A stretch of 64,000 nt of DNA, from NCBI RefSeq assembly GCF_036324505.1, contig NC_086355.1:18528518-18592517 (forward strand), in the 5' to 3' direction. The translations under genes were made by a program, and so were the position numbers. The notes under the pieces were generated by a model that was not told the origin of the DNA, made no database searches, and worked only from the letters and a program-made list of their open reading frames with translations. Origin of the DNA: Eleginops maclovinus (taxonomy: Eukaryota; Chordata; Actinopteri; Perciformes; Eleginopidae). Positions 25,509 through 37,412 of this stretch are shown here, piece after piece (the first letter of the stretch is position 1; each line of letters begins with the position of its first letter).

Positions 25509-28500
25509 AAACAACTGGACACCATGTGAATGATAACTTTTGATTAGATTACTTTGTCAACTAAAGCAACAAAGGTTGTGAAATCTCCCTCAACAGCAGT
25601 ATTCAGCATAATCGGCACAGTTCACTGATCTACATGGAAGAAACACTGCAGTTCCTGTTGCTGATGACTGATCTGATTGTCTGATCAGCATGCACCTTTG
25701 ATAAACTATCTTGTTGGTCGACACTGGCAGAATGTACTACTGACTTTACCATCATCAGGGAGAGTAGATGAAAGAACTTCAAATGCCAATTCTGATGGCT
25801 GATGAGGGCCTGATGACTTTTGTGATGTACTTAAGATAATTCTGACTTCTACAGCTGCACCCCAACCTTGACTGTGGACATAACACAAGTAGTGTACATT
25901 GTCACTGTTGTAACAGTATATTTTCCTCCTCTACAAATGTCAGAGTAGGATATATCTGGCTGCAGTTTGGACACTGCCTGCCTCGGAATAACCTTTCCGA
26001 CAGAGAAGGGATTTACACAAAGGTACAGGGAGATAGAAGTCACAATGTGTGCTGCATTAAAAGAGAGAAGGCTATTTCTCAGGGGCTGAATGAAGCCACT
26101 GTTTATTTGTCCACCAGCCTTTGAGAGACCGAGAGTGACAGAGACAGATTAAGAACAGAAAAAGGGAAGAGGTACGGATAGAATTAGTGCTGCCCGTCCA
26201 GCCGTGACAGATAGAAGGCTACAGATCCACCGTGGGTGGTGAACGAGGGTCAGTGTTCTCTGTCTGGTTTACACGGGAGGGTAGATAGGATGAAACAGCT
26301 TAAGTTGCATCCTGCAGACCTAGACACAATTCCTCTCTGCAACACGCAGTCTCAAACACATATGCACGGACACTTCGGAAACTTTTAAGTGGCTAATAAT
26401 TGAGTCTTGCGTGAAACCCTGAGTGCATTTTTCATTACATCCTGATATGCCTTTCTTAAATTGTGCTTTAAAACTATTACCTCCTCACCTCCAGAACGAG
26501 GTTGTGCCTCAGTGTCAAATAGGAGTATGAATGGACAGTTTTGCCTTGATATCATAGATAATCCAATGCCTGTGTCTGCTAATGTTCAACCTGAGCATGT
26601 CCTGCACACATTAGACTGAATGAATGAAACAAATCTAAAATGTATTGAGTATCTAAAGATGCAGTTTGAAGTCTGTGCAAGTTGAAATTCTTTACATCTG
26701 GTAAATCTTTTGTTTTCTCCTTTGATAATTTAATATATTGTGAAAATCATTTTTTTGTGGCTGCACAGTTTTGCTTTGATTCCTTTCATTCACCATGGTC
26801 TTTGAAAATCAAACATATTTCTTGATGTCTTCTTAATTATCCGTCCAACTTTATTTGTTGGCAATTTTTCATGATTTCCAACGTTGACAAATACGTTTGC
26901 ATAAAAACTTGTGTGCCATGATGCATTTTTGCAATGTCGAGAGTACCATTAGCACTTTCCCGCTTCTTGATAATGATTATTTTGAAGGCTTTGATGATTC
27001 ATTCTGACAATTTCTTACATTTACTGTGAATCTGAATATAAAAAAGTGGAGTAATGTACTGGTTGTGAATTGAATATTTTTTTCTTGCTTTGTTATCTCA
27101 TACTATTACAGTATGCATACATGTGCTTTTTGATGTTTAATAGTTATTCAATGTTTATTTTTATACTCACTGGCTGTTGTTTTTAAGGCAACAGTTATGT
27201 GGATTGTGTTCACTGATATGATCTTAACAACTTTTCTGGATTTTTAATTTTATGTCAGATACGCTCTGAAGCCATATGGCAACAGCAAAAACAACGTTTG
27301 TCCCTCATTAGCACCCATCTCGTAGCTTAAGTCGTATACGGATAGGAAACAGAAGAATTGAAGTATGTCATGTGGAATTCATCATGAAAAAACAAATTTG
27401 TTTGGTTTTGGTTGAAGAAGAATCAACTTTAGATCCACTGTAGTATTTCTCAGCAGTTCACCATCTTATGTTGTAGGCTACTCCTTTACATCATTTTGTT
27501 CATGCACAAATCCCCCAGCCTTTTTTGTATTATCAAAAACCCGCTTATTCCTATTCTCCTCCCTTTATCACAAATCCTCCCAGCAAAAAAATAACACAGG
27601 AGAGAAAATGAGAGGCAGAAAGGAGAGGGGAGCAAACTCTCTCAGAGGAAAAGGGCCCATTAAGCGAGCCCCCTTTGCCTCCACAGAATGTGCCCAGAGA
27701 TGGAAGAAGATGAAAGAAGTAAAAAAAAAAAACATTTCTCTATACTTTTTCTAAAGATAGGTTTTTCTTTTTCACTCTGAGAGGAAGGCTAACAGGGAGG
27801 CAGGTCGGGTTTGGATTGAAGGAGGAGGGCAGGTTGTTTCAAACACAAAAGCAGATGAAAGAAGTCTTTTGGCTGAATAGACAGAGCGATGGAGACAGAC
27901 ACATGTTCTCGAACAAACACAAACCAGTGTTAGCAAAGAGCTCCAGCAAATTCAGTCACTCAAATAGTTGCCTGCATGTTCAGAAACCAATCTGCAGCTC
28001 TCCGTATTGACGTGTTTCCTCAAATTGTGTCTCGTTTTTGTATTCTAGTTATTTTATGCTGGCACATCCATCCCCTCTGCCTGCCATTTCAATCGACTTG
28101 TGCATGATTTACACATTGTATGACTCACTCTAGCAGCCCTGTGCTGTAACCCAATCAATGTGGGTCCGAAATTCTAATGGAGAAATGATATATTACTGTA
28201 TTTATGTTGTGCTACCATTGCACTTTTTTCCCCTTTCATTCTCCCTCCCTCCATCAAAGTTTTTGCAAGATTTGGAAAATGTGCTGGCTTGTCTTCATGC
28301 CGCACTTTTAAATCAGCCATCCTTCACTTTCTTCTTGCTGCTCCATCACAGACTACTTTGAAGCCCTTTAATATTTCTAATTAGTTAATGGAGCTGATTG
28401 CATTCATAAAACCCTGCAGTAAGCATTTTTAGCCCTCAGGCCATTTCTTTTCCTTTTTTCCCCTGCCTCTTCCTCCTCCTCTGTCTCCTGAAGAAATATT

Positions 28501-31047
28501 ACGAGTGAAAGCACTCTAACAGGCGTTTGGGTCCCCGCTGCAACAGCATTCGGTGCCAAATATCTATCCATGTCTTTTCCGGACTAAGGAAAGGCCCTCT
28601 TTTTTATTCTTCTCTTTGTTAATTGGAGAGTGGAGATAAAATGGGGCTACAGGGAGTTTTAATCTCCTTTCAGATCCTTGTGATGATTCTTCTCGGGATC
28701 CTAGCCTGAGGGCTTTAAGCCAGGATCATTAGAAAGTGTTCAACAGTTGTCCAAAGAGTGTCCGTCCAACAATCTCTCTTTTTTTTCCCCCTTATCCCGG
28801 TTCTTTTGCTTTCTTTAATGTTTTGTCAAGGCCTGTGGTGATTTCATTTGACTGCGAAAAAGGAGAAGCTAGAGCCTGGAGGGTCTGTTGTGAGACTGTA
28901 CATTAACACAACCAGAACAAATGAGATGCTTTCAAGTGTATGTACGAATGTATAGTCTTACATGGAGAGTACATTTCAGCGAGACCTCCAGAACATAATA
29001 TAATTTGTAGTGTGACTACTGGGATCAGTCATGTTTATAATTTTAGTATCAATTCTGAGTGCCTGTGCTGCTCAGTAACAGCATATCTTTAAATTAAAGG
29101 TGCCCTTTTATGCTTTTGGGGTTTTTCCTTTTCTGCAGTGTGTTGTATAAGTTTTTGTGCATGTAAATGGTCTGCAAAGACTAAAATCCCAAAGTTTCAT
29201 ACAGAGGGAGTTTCTCCCCGCCCCCCCCTGCCTGAAACGCTTTGATTGGACTCCCTAGTTTAATTCCGTAACATAATGACATCATGTGTTACACTCATGC
29301 TTCTATTGGCTAGCTAGGCTAGGCAGGCCAGCTAACCAATGAGAGCACACTGGGCTCCCGATTGAGACAGAGTGGAAAATAAATTAAAATAAAGCACTTT
29401 TTGAACATTAAAGCATGTAAACCTGTCACAGTAGAGGCAAAAAATACAAAAATGAGCATAATAGGGCCCCTTTAAATAACATGACAACCTTATTTTGTTT
29501 TGCTGGGTGTTTCAGAAAAACATCATTTCAACTCATGTTCATAATTTGCAGGCAACTTTGGAGTATAGCACTTAATGTGGGTGCATCCACAGTTTGTTTT
29601 GTTTAGTTGTTTCTAGAAAAATTGACCTTGATGATGTCAGTTCTATTAAATGAACCAATGATGTTATTATTGTTCTTTGATTTGTTATTCTAATAATAGT
29701 TTTTTTATTGATCAGAAATATTTTTTGTGATGTAAATCTGACTGATCACTCTGAAACATGGCCTCAACCAGGGATGAACTTTGGTTTAAACTTAAACTGT
29801 GACTAGTTAAATAAAACCAGCGTTGAAGTGCTTAAACATTCATCCCTGGGTTCAGCCACCTCACTGTTATATTTGCTCCTCTGCCTCTGTGAGGGAAATA
29901 ACTCGACTTTATGATTGTCTTTTTGACTCGTGCTGCATTGTACTGTCTTGCACTTCAGCTGATTAAATATTGAACTACAGAGAAACACACAAAGCAAAGT
30001 GGCACCCATACACAATCACATAATCAAATAATGAAATAAGCAAATTCTAAAACATCAGAGAAAGACTACACTCCATTTAGCAAAGGATTTCTTGGTTTGC
30101 TGTTACATTGGAATTACAATCCAATTGAGTTTGTTTCTTTCAGTTTATTCTATAATTGGGTTTGGAAGGCAATTTTGTGTCATTTAAAGGATGGGATTCA
30201 CTTTTTTTTCTCAAGTAAATTACCTCATATTTAATACATGAGCGAATATCTTAATTTCACAGATAGCAGCTGTCATTCAGAGTATTCATCTTGTGTTATT
30301 ATTTACAGAAGAAAGAGTATTGGAAGTTCATAACGGCTGTTTATAGAAGACATTGTCTGGATGCCACCTGTTAAAATTGTCTCATAGGAAAATGACCTTA
30401 TCTAACTAAGGAAATGAGGCTCTGTATCTTTTTTTCATATCTACTAAATTAGTTTTTCACCACTTATCTTTTGAATATCTATGACGGTTTCATTTAATAT
30501 GTTTTGGATCCTTTGCCCCCGCAATAAATGATTTTTAGCTGCCCAGATACTGCTCAATTTTTTCTTTCCTGAGGACTTTAATATTAATTTCATTGAATAA
30601 AACTGAATTGAAGCAGAATTGAGCTTCCAAACTCTTCAAAGCCTTGCACTTCAGCCTGCCTCAGAAATATAATGTGGTATTTTAGCTTGTTGAATTTCAT
30701 GGTCATGGAATATAAAATAAAATATATTGTGGGGAATGTGAAGGTAATAAAAGTGATATTTTTCTATGAAACGGTTTTGTGTCCTTTTTTTCACTCTTCA
30801 GTTTCCCCTTTTCCTGCCTCTTTAAACAACTTGGTTTAAAGGAGATCTCTAGCCTGATATCTTCAGACAGTTTAAACAAGATCACCCACTCGTTGAGCTG
30901 TTTGTGTAGTTTGATTTCAAACTAAAACTTGAGCTTGTGTGCTGACAAATGGATTGATGCTATCACAACATGTTTTTTTCACTTTTCAGTAGTTCTGACT
31001 GGATGTTTGAGATTAATAATATTTTTCTGTCCATCTTGTTTGAACAG
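25509..31047 (+). other. nrp2: 3' UTR of the NRP2b-type transcript and intron of the NRP2a-type transcript
   Basis: For the NRP2b-type transcript this starts as 3' UTR; its end is not evident. I see an ATTAAA at 26056-26061, about 550 nt past the stop, but no canonical AATAAA within the next 3 kb outside a repeat, so the end is open. For the NRP2a-type transcript all of it is intron. One TTAA-type element lies at 29098-29471. The rest is AT-rich with no exon recognised. Confidence 0.6.
29098..29471 (+). mobile_element. TTAA-type nonautonomous element, best-preserved copy
   Basis: Perfect TTAA on both sides (29094-29097 and 29472-29475). Left end AGGTGCCCTTTTATGC; right end reversed AGGGGCCCTATTATGC, so 14 of 16 bases match. 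374 bp, no open frame that could be a transposase. It is the reference for the other copies at 173, 1788, 14200 and 61629. Confidence 0.82.
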
Positions 31048-31110
31048 ATCCCAGGCCTATGGATTTTGGAAAGGATCCTGTTTTCAACCCCAAGCCGCCC
31101 ATCAATGGAG
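31048..31110 (+). CDS. nrp2: nrp2 cassette exon: 21-residue juxtamembrane insert
   Basis: This 63-nt stretch has acceptor TTTGAACAG and donor GTGAGG, with phase 1 at both ends. It can therefore be kept or skipped without a frameshift. The encoded insert is (N)PRPMDFGKDPVFNPKPPING. It lies exactly where mammalian NRP2a carries the optional 17/22-residue stalk insert (…ENFKVDIPEIH…), upstream of the NRP2a-type last exon. Sequence similarity to the mammalian insert is weak, so the call rests on position, borders and phase. Including it changes the first residue of the next exon from Asn to Asp. A 350-bp pyrimidine tract follows the donor. Confidence 0.7.
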
Positions 31111-31129
31111 GTGAGGATCAAAGTCCTGT

Positions 31130-31480
31130 TTTCCCGCTTGTTTCCTTCCCTTTTCCTTTACTTTTTAATTAATTTTACTTCTCCTTTTTTTTTCTTTTCC
31201 ACCCCCTGCTTTTTTCTCCTTTCTTCTCCTGTCCTCTCCTTTCCCGTCCTGTTATTGACTAGATTTTCCTCTATTACTCTCCTTTCCTTTCTTAATCCCT
31301 CTTCTCTTTCATTTCCTTTCCTTTCTTGCATTTGCTTTGCTTTCCTTCCCTTTCCTTTCCTTGGCTTTCCTTTCTTTTTCTTTTTGCTCCTCTCCTTTAT
31401 TGTCCTCTCTTCACCTCTCCCATCTTTTATTTTCCTTTCCTTAACTTCTCTTTCCTTTCCTTGCCTCTCCTCTCTGCCTG
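31130..31480 (+). repeat. Long polypyrimidine (TTTCC-rich) tract
   Basis: About 350 bases made mostly of TTTCC, TTTCTT and CCTTTCC words, starting some 20 bases after the donor of the 21-codon exon. Its long open frames encode Ser/Phe/Leu or Lys/Arg/Glu runs and are not genes. It would be CU-rich in nrp2 pre-mRNA, the kind of sequence PTB-family proteins bind. Confidence 0.9.
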
Positions 31481-31844
31481 AGGCTGCACTAGCTTGTTTT
31501 ACAAGTCTCACCCACATGATAGTGAAACAGCTCTTTAAGCAGAGGCATGCCCATGGCTTTTACTTTCTTGTGATTCCACAAGAAAAAGCCTGTGGCAACA
31601 GTGACAGACTATCTCTGCTGTGTGTGCATGGCAGTGTATAGGAAGACTCTGAGAGAGCATCCAAAAGTGTGTGTCTGTGTATGCATGTGGGCACGTTAGC
31701 GTGTGCTTCCTCTCCTCCTCTTTTATGTTTCGTAGCAGACAAAGTGAGACCGACAGCTTCCTCCTGGGCACCTAGAAAACATCTGTCTGTAACAATCACA
31801 CTTTACTTCCTGTAGGTCTTTGTATGTGTGTCTGTTAACAGCAT

Positions 31845-31845
31845 T

Positions 31846-31934
<89 letters not shown>

Positions 31935-31945
31935 GCGTGTGCGTG
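31845..31945. repeat. (GT)n microsatellite ending in GTGTGC units
   Basis: GT array of about 100 bp with three GTGTGC units at its 3' end. Confidence 0.97.
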
Positions 31946-32869
31946 AAGAGCATGTGCACATGCCTGAGTTATTATCCCTTGTTTCTCCCAGCCCCCCTGA
32001 CAGATACGAGAAGAGTACTCAGCCTTAACCTCACTAAACAAGTCTGTTTACTGCCTGTGTGTGGTGTGTGTGTGTGTGTATGTGTGTGTGTTTTGCCATA
32101 AAACACTCTAAATGTAGTACTTAATTGCTTGTTCATGTGTATACATTCATTAGGTGGATTAGCATGATCGCTTATGCCAACTAGATGTGCACACAAGACA
32201 CACAGGACACACCGGAGAGCTCCTTTACACTAATTAATTTTATTATGTTTCCAAACTAATGAAGTCAATAACAACAACAGTGCTGGGTATACTGAAACAA
32301 ACTTTTGCCTCTGATACAGTTGATTACACTTTTCCGCTGTGGAAGAAAGTAATACCACATTCCTTCTCATGCACAAGACAAATTTAATGTATTAGACCAG
32401 TCATTGCACCGTTGCTCAGTTCAATACACCACACGTTTTTGCTGCTACAGCCCAATAATGCTATTTCTATTTTAGATAGATATTCATGTGTGAGTGAGTC
32501 AGTTGTCTCTTTCTGGCTCCTCTCATTTATTTCTCATTTACCATATTAGTGGAACTTGTTGGGTTGTGTAGACCTTTAAGGTTAAGATTGTGTCCGTCTT
32601 TTGCCCAATTTCAATTATGATTGCAATCATTAAACTTGTTAAATCAATGCAACTCATCCTTGGTGCCAAACAAAAATTGTGTCAATGCAAGTGTATGGAA
32701 ACCAATGGTTGCTTATATTGATAAGAAAAAAACAAACCTCAATTGCACCTTTGTGAAGAATGATTTGTATTAAAATAACTTACACAACAAAGCTATTTAT
32801 AATCCATGCTTCCTAAACGTATACATGTTTTAATTATGTGTTCCCTAACATTTCCTGTTTTCTCTCCAG

Positions 32870-33195
32870 ACTATGTCTTCCCAGGTTGGTCGTCCTTTTC
32901 CACCCCATCCTCCTCCGATGTGGACCCTTCTTCCGTTACCCTGGTGTCGGAGAAAGACAAGGACAACGCCTGGCTGTACACCCTGGACCCCATCCTCCTC
33001 ACCATCATCGTGATGAGCTCCCTGGGCGTGCTTCTGGGTGCGGTTTGCGCGGGACTGCTCCTGTACTGCACGTGTTCTTACAGTGGGCTTTCCTCGCGCT
33101 CCTCCACAACGCTGGAGAACTACAACTTTGAGTTGTACGACGGGATCAAGCATAAAGTGAAGATAAACCAGCAGAGGTGCTGCTCAGAGGCATGA
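32870..33195 (+). CDS. nrp2: nrp2 terminal exon: NRP2a-type transmembrane segment and SEA tail
   Basis: Acceptor TTTTCTCTCCAG, phase 1; TGA at 33193-33195. It begins with an acidic/Ser-rich stalk (DYVFPGWSSFSTPSSS and then VSEKDKDNAWLYTLDP). The membrane helix follows, LLTIIVMSSLGVLLGAVCAG and then LLLYCTC, with a Gly-x3-Gly pair as used for neuropilin helix packing. The tail contains TLENYNFELYDGIKHKVK and ends QRCCSEA. Human NRP2a has STDKEKSWLYTLDP, TLENYNFELYDGLKHKVK and KCCSEA. The C-terminal SEA is the known binding site for the PDZ protein GIPC1/synectin. Identity is very firm and this exon separates NRP2 from NRP1. Antisense and other-frame ORFs here are shadows. Confidence 0.97.
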
Positions 33196-36155
33196 ATAGA
33201 AGGAAGAAGACTCTAGGGAACTAGATCCCTTGCCAAAGTTCTTTTGGTTCTCGGTTTGGACAAAGAAAATATTAAAAGGAAGCACTATGTGATATTTCAA
33301 TCCCCTACCTTTTATCCCGCTCTGATGTCTAAAGGGGGTAACATTTAACCCTAAGTGTCCCCACCTTTTTGCGTGCCAAAGGGAAGAACATTGATTTCCC
33401 ATAGACGCAATGAGGCCAAAAGCGGGGGAAACACCTGATCCCAATCCCCCCTACCCACAGTACCGTATCTCCTCTGCCTGCAGGAGAGAGCCTGCTCGAT
33501 TCTCAAAGCCTGTGAATGAATGAAGGAATGAATAAATGAATATAAATGACAGATCTACCATAGAATATAACCCACCAGCCACTGGAATGAAGCTTGGATG
33601 TTGATGGACTGCAGCACTGTGAAAATCTGGACATTTGGACCACAAATGACAGCACAGTCTTATGTGAGGTGTTTGGTTCAAATGTGAAATGTACCCATTG
33701 CCGGTACTTTGCAGAGGGGCAATGTCAAATGTGTCCTCGTTGGCTATAATTTGAATGTGGCTGAAATGAAAAAGCTCCAGCTTCTGACTGTTGGTGAAGA
33801 CTTCAGCCCCAGTGGACCATTCAATGTGGGTACTTTTGAATGGAATCAACACATATCAAGCGAATGCCTATCCCCCCCCACTAAAGAAGTTTTAAAAAAT
33901 ATCAAACTTAAATGAAACTAATGGCAAAGAAAGGATGAAAAAGGACATTTTCTTTTTATTTGTTTCTTAGAGGTTTAGACATGAGTTCTTGGGCTTTCAA
34001 ACGTCCATTAGCCTGCTCGCTCCTTTGTCTGCCCTTGGTCTGCGCTTTGTGAAACCAGTGGCATAGAAGAGTAATGGTGACTGTTTTTGTTATGTTTTAA
34101 ACTTGTGTCTGTTTGGAAAAAAAGGTTAAAGAAAAGCCAGCTTCAGTTCGTAGCCGCCCTGTAGAGCTCTTACGCCATTTTTAGACTTTCTTTAGCGTTG
34201 TGTTGGACTCCATGGTCTTAACTGTTACTTCAGTCCTTTTCTATTTTCACACATTTTCCATTGATCAGACTTTACAAAGAAAGGTAAAGGAAGATGGAAG
34301 ACAGAAAATCAGAGGTTTATTTAAATCTTACATGCTGTTATGGAGTTGTGCTTTAGATTCAGTATTCTAGGGTTTGTCTTTGGTATATATCTATATTTTT
34401 TTGCTTTTCAGACTGTATGATGCCCAAATGATGGACAGACACTGTGTGAACAAAATGTCAGTGATTGTTTTATTGCAACCTATGGATTGCCAAAGAGCTG
34501 TGTATGTGCACAGGGGGTCCGAACAAGTGTTAAAAGAGGCCGGGTGGAGAATGGACTGAGTGATAAATCACCCTGCCTTTTATCCAACGCCTTTATAGCG
34601 TCACCCCCCTGAATGAAGGACGCTCAAAAAAACGGAAGGAAATGACTAAAGGAGGAGAGTGGAAATTGTACCGTAAACTTTTTTGGACACACAATCGAGC
34701 CTTAAGCTAACTACAGTAAAAGCTGTATCGGAGGACAGCCATCGAGGAGTGCCAGTGCTGCTGATGAACAGGAGGAGACACACAAACACACACACATACA
34801 AGATAGACAGGAAGAAAGAGAGAGACAAGGGAATGAGATGGTGGTTATGTTTACATGCAGGAGAAGCCTCATCAATAATCAAAACAAAAAATGTCTTTCT
34901 TTATGCAGCTGTTTCTTCAACAAAAATTCATTCTTATGTCATTATTTGGCCTAAGCTAAAAACATTTTGATGGAAACTAAAAGGTACTCTTTGGAGTTTT
35001 TGATATCTGGTTGCGCAATGGAGCACAAGCATGCAGAAACTCAAAAACTCACTTTAGCATGTTTCCTAAAATATAAACTGCTAACAACTCAGATTAGGTT
35101 TACTATAGGCAATTTTTGTATTATTGATTAGGACTTTTAGTGAATTCAACAGTCAATACTGACAATTTGAGTAAATATGGAAAGAATACAAAATTGGAAA
35201 TAATTGGGGACTGACTTCTTTTTTGAAGGTCAAAATAACACCCGCATTTCAAGTAAACTATCTGCAGTTAAAGATGTGGCTGTGTGGCTTGCAATCTGTG
35301 TTCAGTAACATTTGATTAACTTGCTAGCAAAGTCCATTGAACTCTATGAAAGATTTATATGAAACCATTCATCTATACAATTGGAGTTGCGATGGTAGAC
35401 AGGTGATTGTCTGCTTGGAAATGTGTCTGGCTGGCATTGATTGGACAGATAATAATACGAGACTGCCAGCAGGACAGGTGAAAGCTGAGAGACACAATCT
35501 GTACACAGAGAAATAAAAAAACAACCATCCAAGAAACACACACAGAAAGTAAAATAGAGGAAGGAATGAGGAGGGGGGGAACATGTCACACGTGTTATTG
35601 CCCCCAGTCTCGTGTTTTTTCTTTCTCTCTCATCTCTTCCTGTTCAGCGGTATTGCATGGATAAAACCAACAGGCCTAGTGAGATGATATAAACAAAGGA
35701 AAATAGTGGGATCATAAAAAGGTGTGGAGAGAAGATCATATAAGGAGAGATAAAGGAGGGGATATTATAGAGAGAGATGGAGGGTTTTCTGTCCATCTAA
35801 CTGCGTTTTCATTGGACTGTTTTCCAAGTGCCTTGGAGCTCTTTTATTGTGTCTCTTGAACAAATGCCAGATCATTTAGAAACACACACCAGACTCTCTC
35901 TTTCTCCCGCTTAACTTTAACACTTTCTTTCTGGAAGTCTATTTAGTATTACCTCTTCTGTCTCGATGGATACACACATAAATACACTGATACACTCATA
36001 CGCACACACAGACAAATGCATTAAGATGTACACACACATACTGTACCTACGGCACTGGCTAGATAACTCAAACTGTTGTTTGTAGACTTTGTACAGAAAA
36101 AGTTCTTTTTTAATGTTATTATTATTATTTAATAAAGGCTAAATAACAAGTGATT
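33196..36155 (+). other. nrp2: Probable 3' UTR of the NRP2a-type transcript
   Basis: No gene-like frame and few repeats, unlike flanking DNA. The region ends with TTTGTACAGAAAAAGTTC, a T-run, TTATTATTATTATTT and AATAAA, typical of a vertebrate 3' end. Earlier AATAAA hexamers occur at 33531 and 35512 and could give shorter forms. The extent is inferred, not shown. Confidence 0.6.
36131..36136 (+). terminator. nrp2: Candidate polyadenylation signal AATAAA
   Basis: Canonical hexamer after an A/T-rich stretch, about 2.9 kb past the NRP2a-type stop. Sequence becomes simple and intergenic-looking after it. Confidence 0.55.
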
Positions 36156-37304
36156 TGGTTCTGGATTTTCTATTGCTTATGTGAATTTTGTATGTGTTTA
36201 TTTGTCAAATAAGTTTTACTGCTAATTGCACGACTAACTTACCTAGTCGAACATCATGCATCCAAAGCATTTAATGAGTTTTATTTAGGGTTTATCATTA
36301 TTTTGCTTTTGTAAAAGGAGAAAATTAGTTTGAATATGTTTGATCTACAGTATAATTCACACTCCCATTTTCTTGCAAGTTGGACAGTTAAGAGAATAAT
36401 GCATGTTCTACAAAATAAACAATATTTAATTGGAATTACAGCCCAGAATTAAAAGAATAAGTAAAAGTGTATGTGTTTCGATGGCTTATTTTTATTTTTT
36501 AACAGATTCTTTTTTTAATTAAACTTTTTTTTTCTACAAAATTAAAGCATAAAATAATGAGGCTGAAGGTTATTATGATGGACTGAAAATGGTGAAATCT
36601 TTGGGATAACTAGATTACAGTTGGACGTAATGAAAGCGTAAAATGTTGTGGGTGGGTGACAATATAAAACAACACATTTAAGAATTGGGTATAAAGGCAG
36701 TAACGTATTTGAGACCACAGTTAGAAGAAAAAGCATTTAAAGAGTTGTGGTTTTCATTTTCCAAAGCACTTAACACTTCACTGTAGGCTGTCCCACATCC
36801 CTGACCATCTGGCCCTCTTTACTATGCATCCCAATTGTAGTTTGGTTATAGCGCTCTAATTAGCTTAGAGAGCCCTTATTAGTGATTTCCCTGCATCAGC
36901 ATTTCTCCACCTCTTTCTTCTTGTTTTTTCCCCCTTATACCTCCTCACTTGTTCATTGCTTCTTCTGCTCACTATTACTCTTCTCCTCAGGAGACCGACC
37001 CCATTCTCACGCTGCTGTCCACAAATCAAGTACAATAGCTTGATCTGGCTTGATGATCATAAGATTCTGTGGGCAATGATCCTATCAGGGTGTTATGCAC
37101 CAAATCTATAACCCACACTTCCCTCTTTGATTTAGATTATTTTGAGTATTTTAATATTGAAACAATGATATGAAAAAAATAGTATGGTATTCTGAAAAAT
37201 AAGAAAAAAGTCATAATATACTAGTCAGCATGTCAAAAACCTAGACATAGTATAGTATACATGAAACATGTATAAAAGTTTGTTGAAAGAGACATAGATG
37301 TGCG

Positions 37305-37412
37305 TATGTCTAAAATATCAGAAAAAACTACATAGTATAGTATGTCTAAAATATCAGAAAAAACTACATAGTATAGTATGTTGAAAATATCAGAAAAAAG
37401 ACATGTTTAGTA
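37305..37412. repeat. 36-bp tandem repeat, about three copies
   Basis: The unit starts TATGTCTAAAATATCAGAAA and ends CTACATAGTATAG. Copies begin at 37305, 37341 and 37377. The first two are identical as read; the third is changed and fades out. Related degenerate words (GACATAGTATAGTATAC) appear just upstream at about 37180-37260. Confidence 0.85.

Larger units (their letters stand above)
31111..32869 (+). other. nrp2: nrp2 intron before the NRP2a-type terminal exon
   Basis: Holds a polypyrimidine tract (31130-31480) and TG arrays at 31845-31945 and about 32060-32091. No other exon seen. Confidence 0.8.

Noticed and set aside
30970..31641. 223-codon open frame
   Set aside because: It runs through the 21-codon nrp2 exon in the wrong frame and then a polypyrimidine tract; the Ser/Phe/Leu composition reflects TTTCC repeats.
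32838..33153. Other-frame and antisense frames over the last exon
   Set aside because: Shadows of the NRP2a-type terminal exon.
37305..37412. CRISPR-like array
   Set aside because: Repeats are directly adjacent without unique spacers and the genome is vertebrate.
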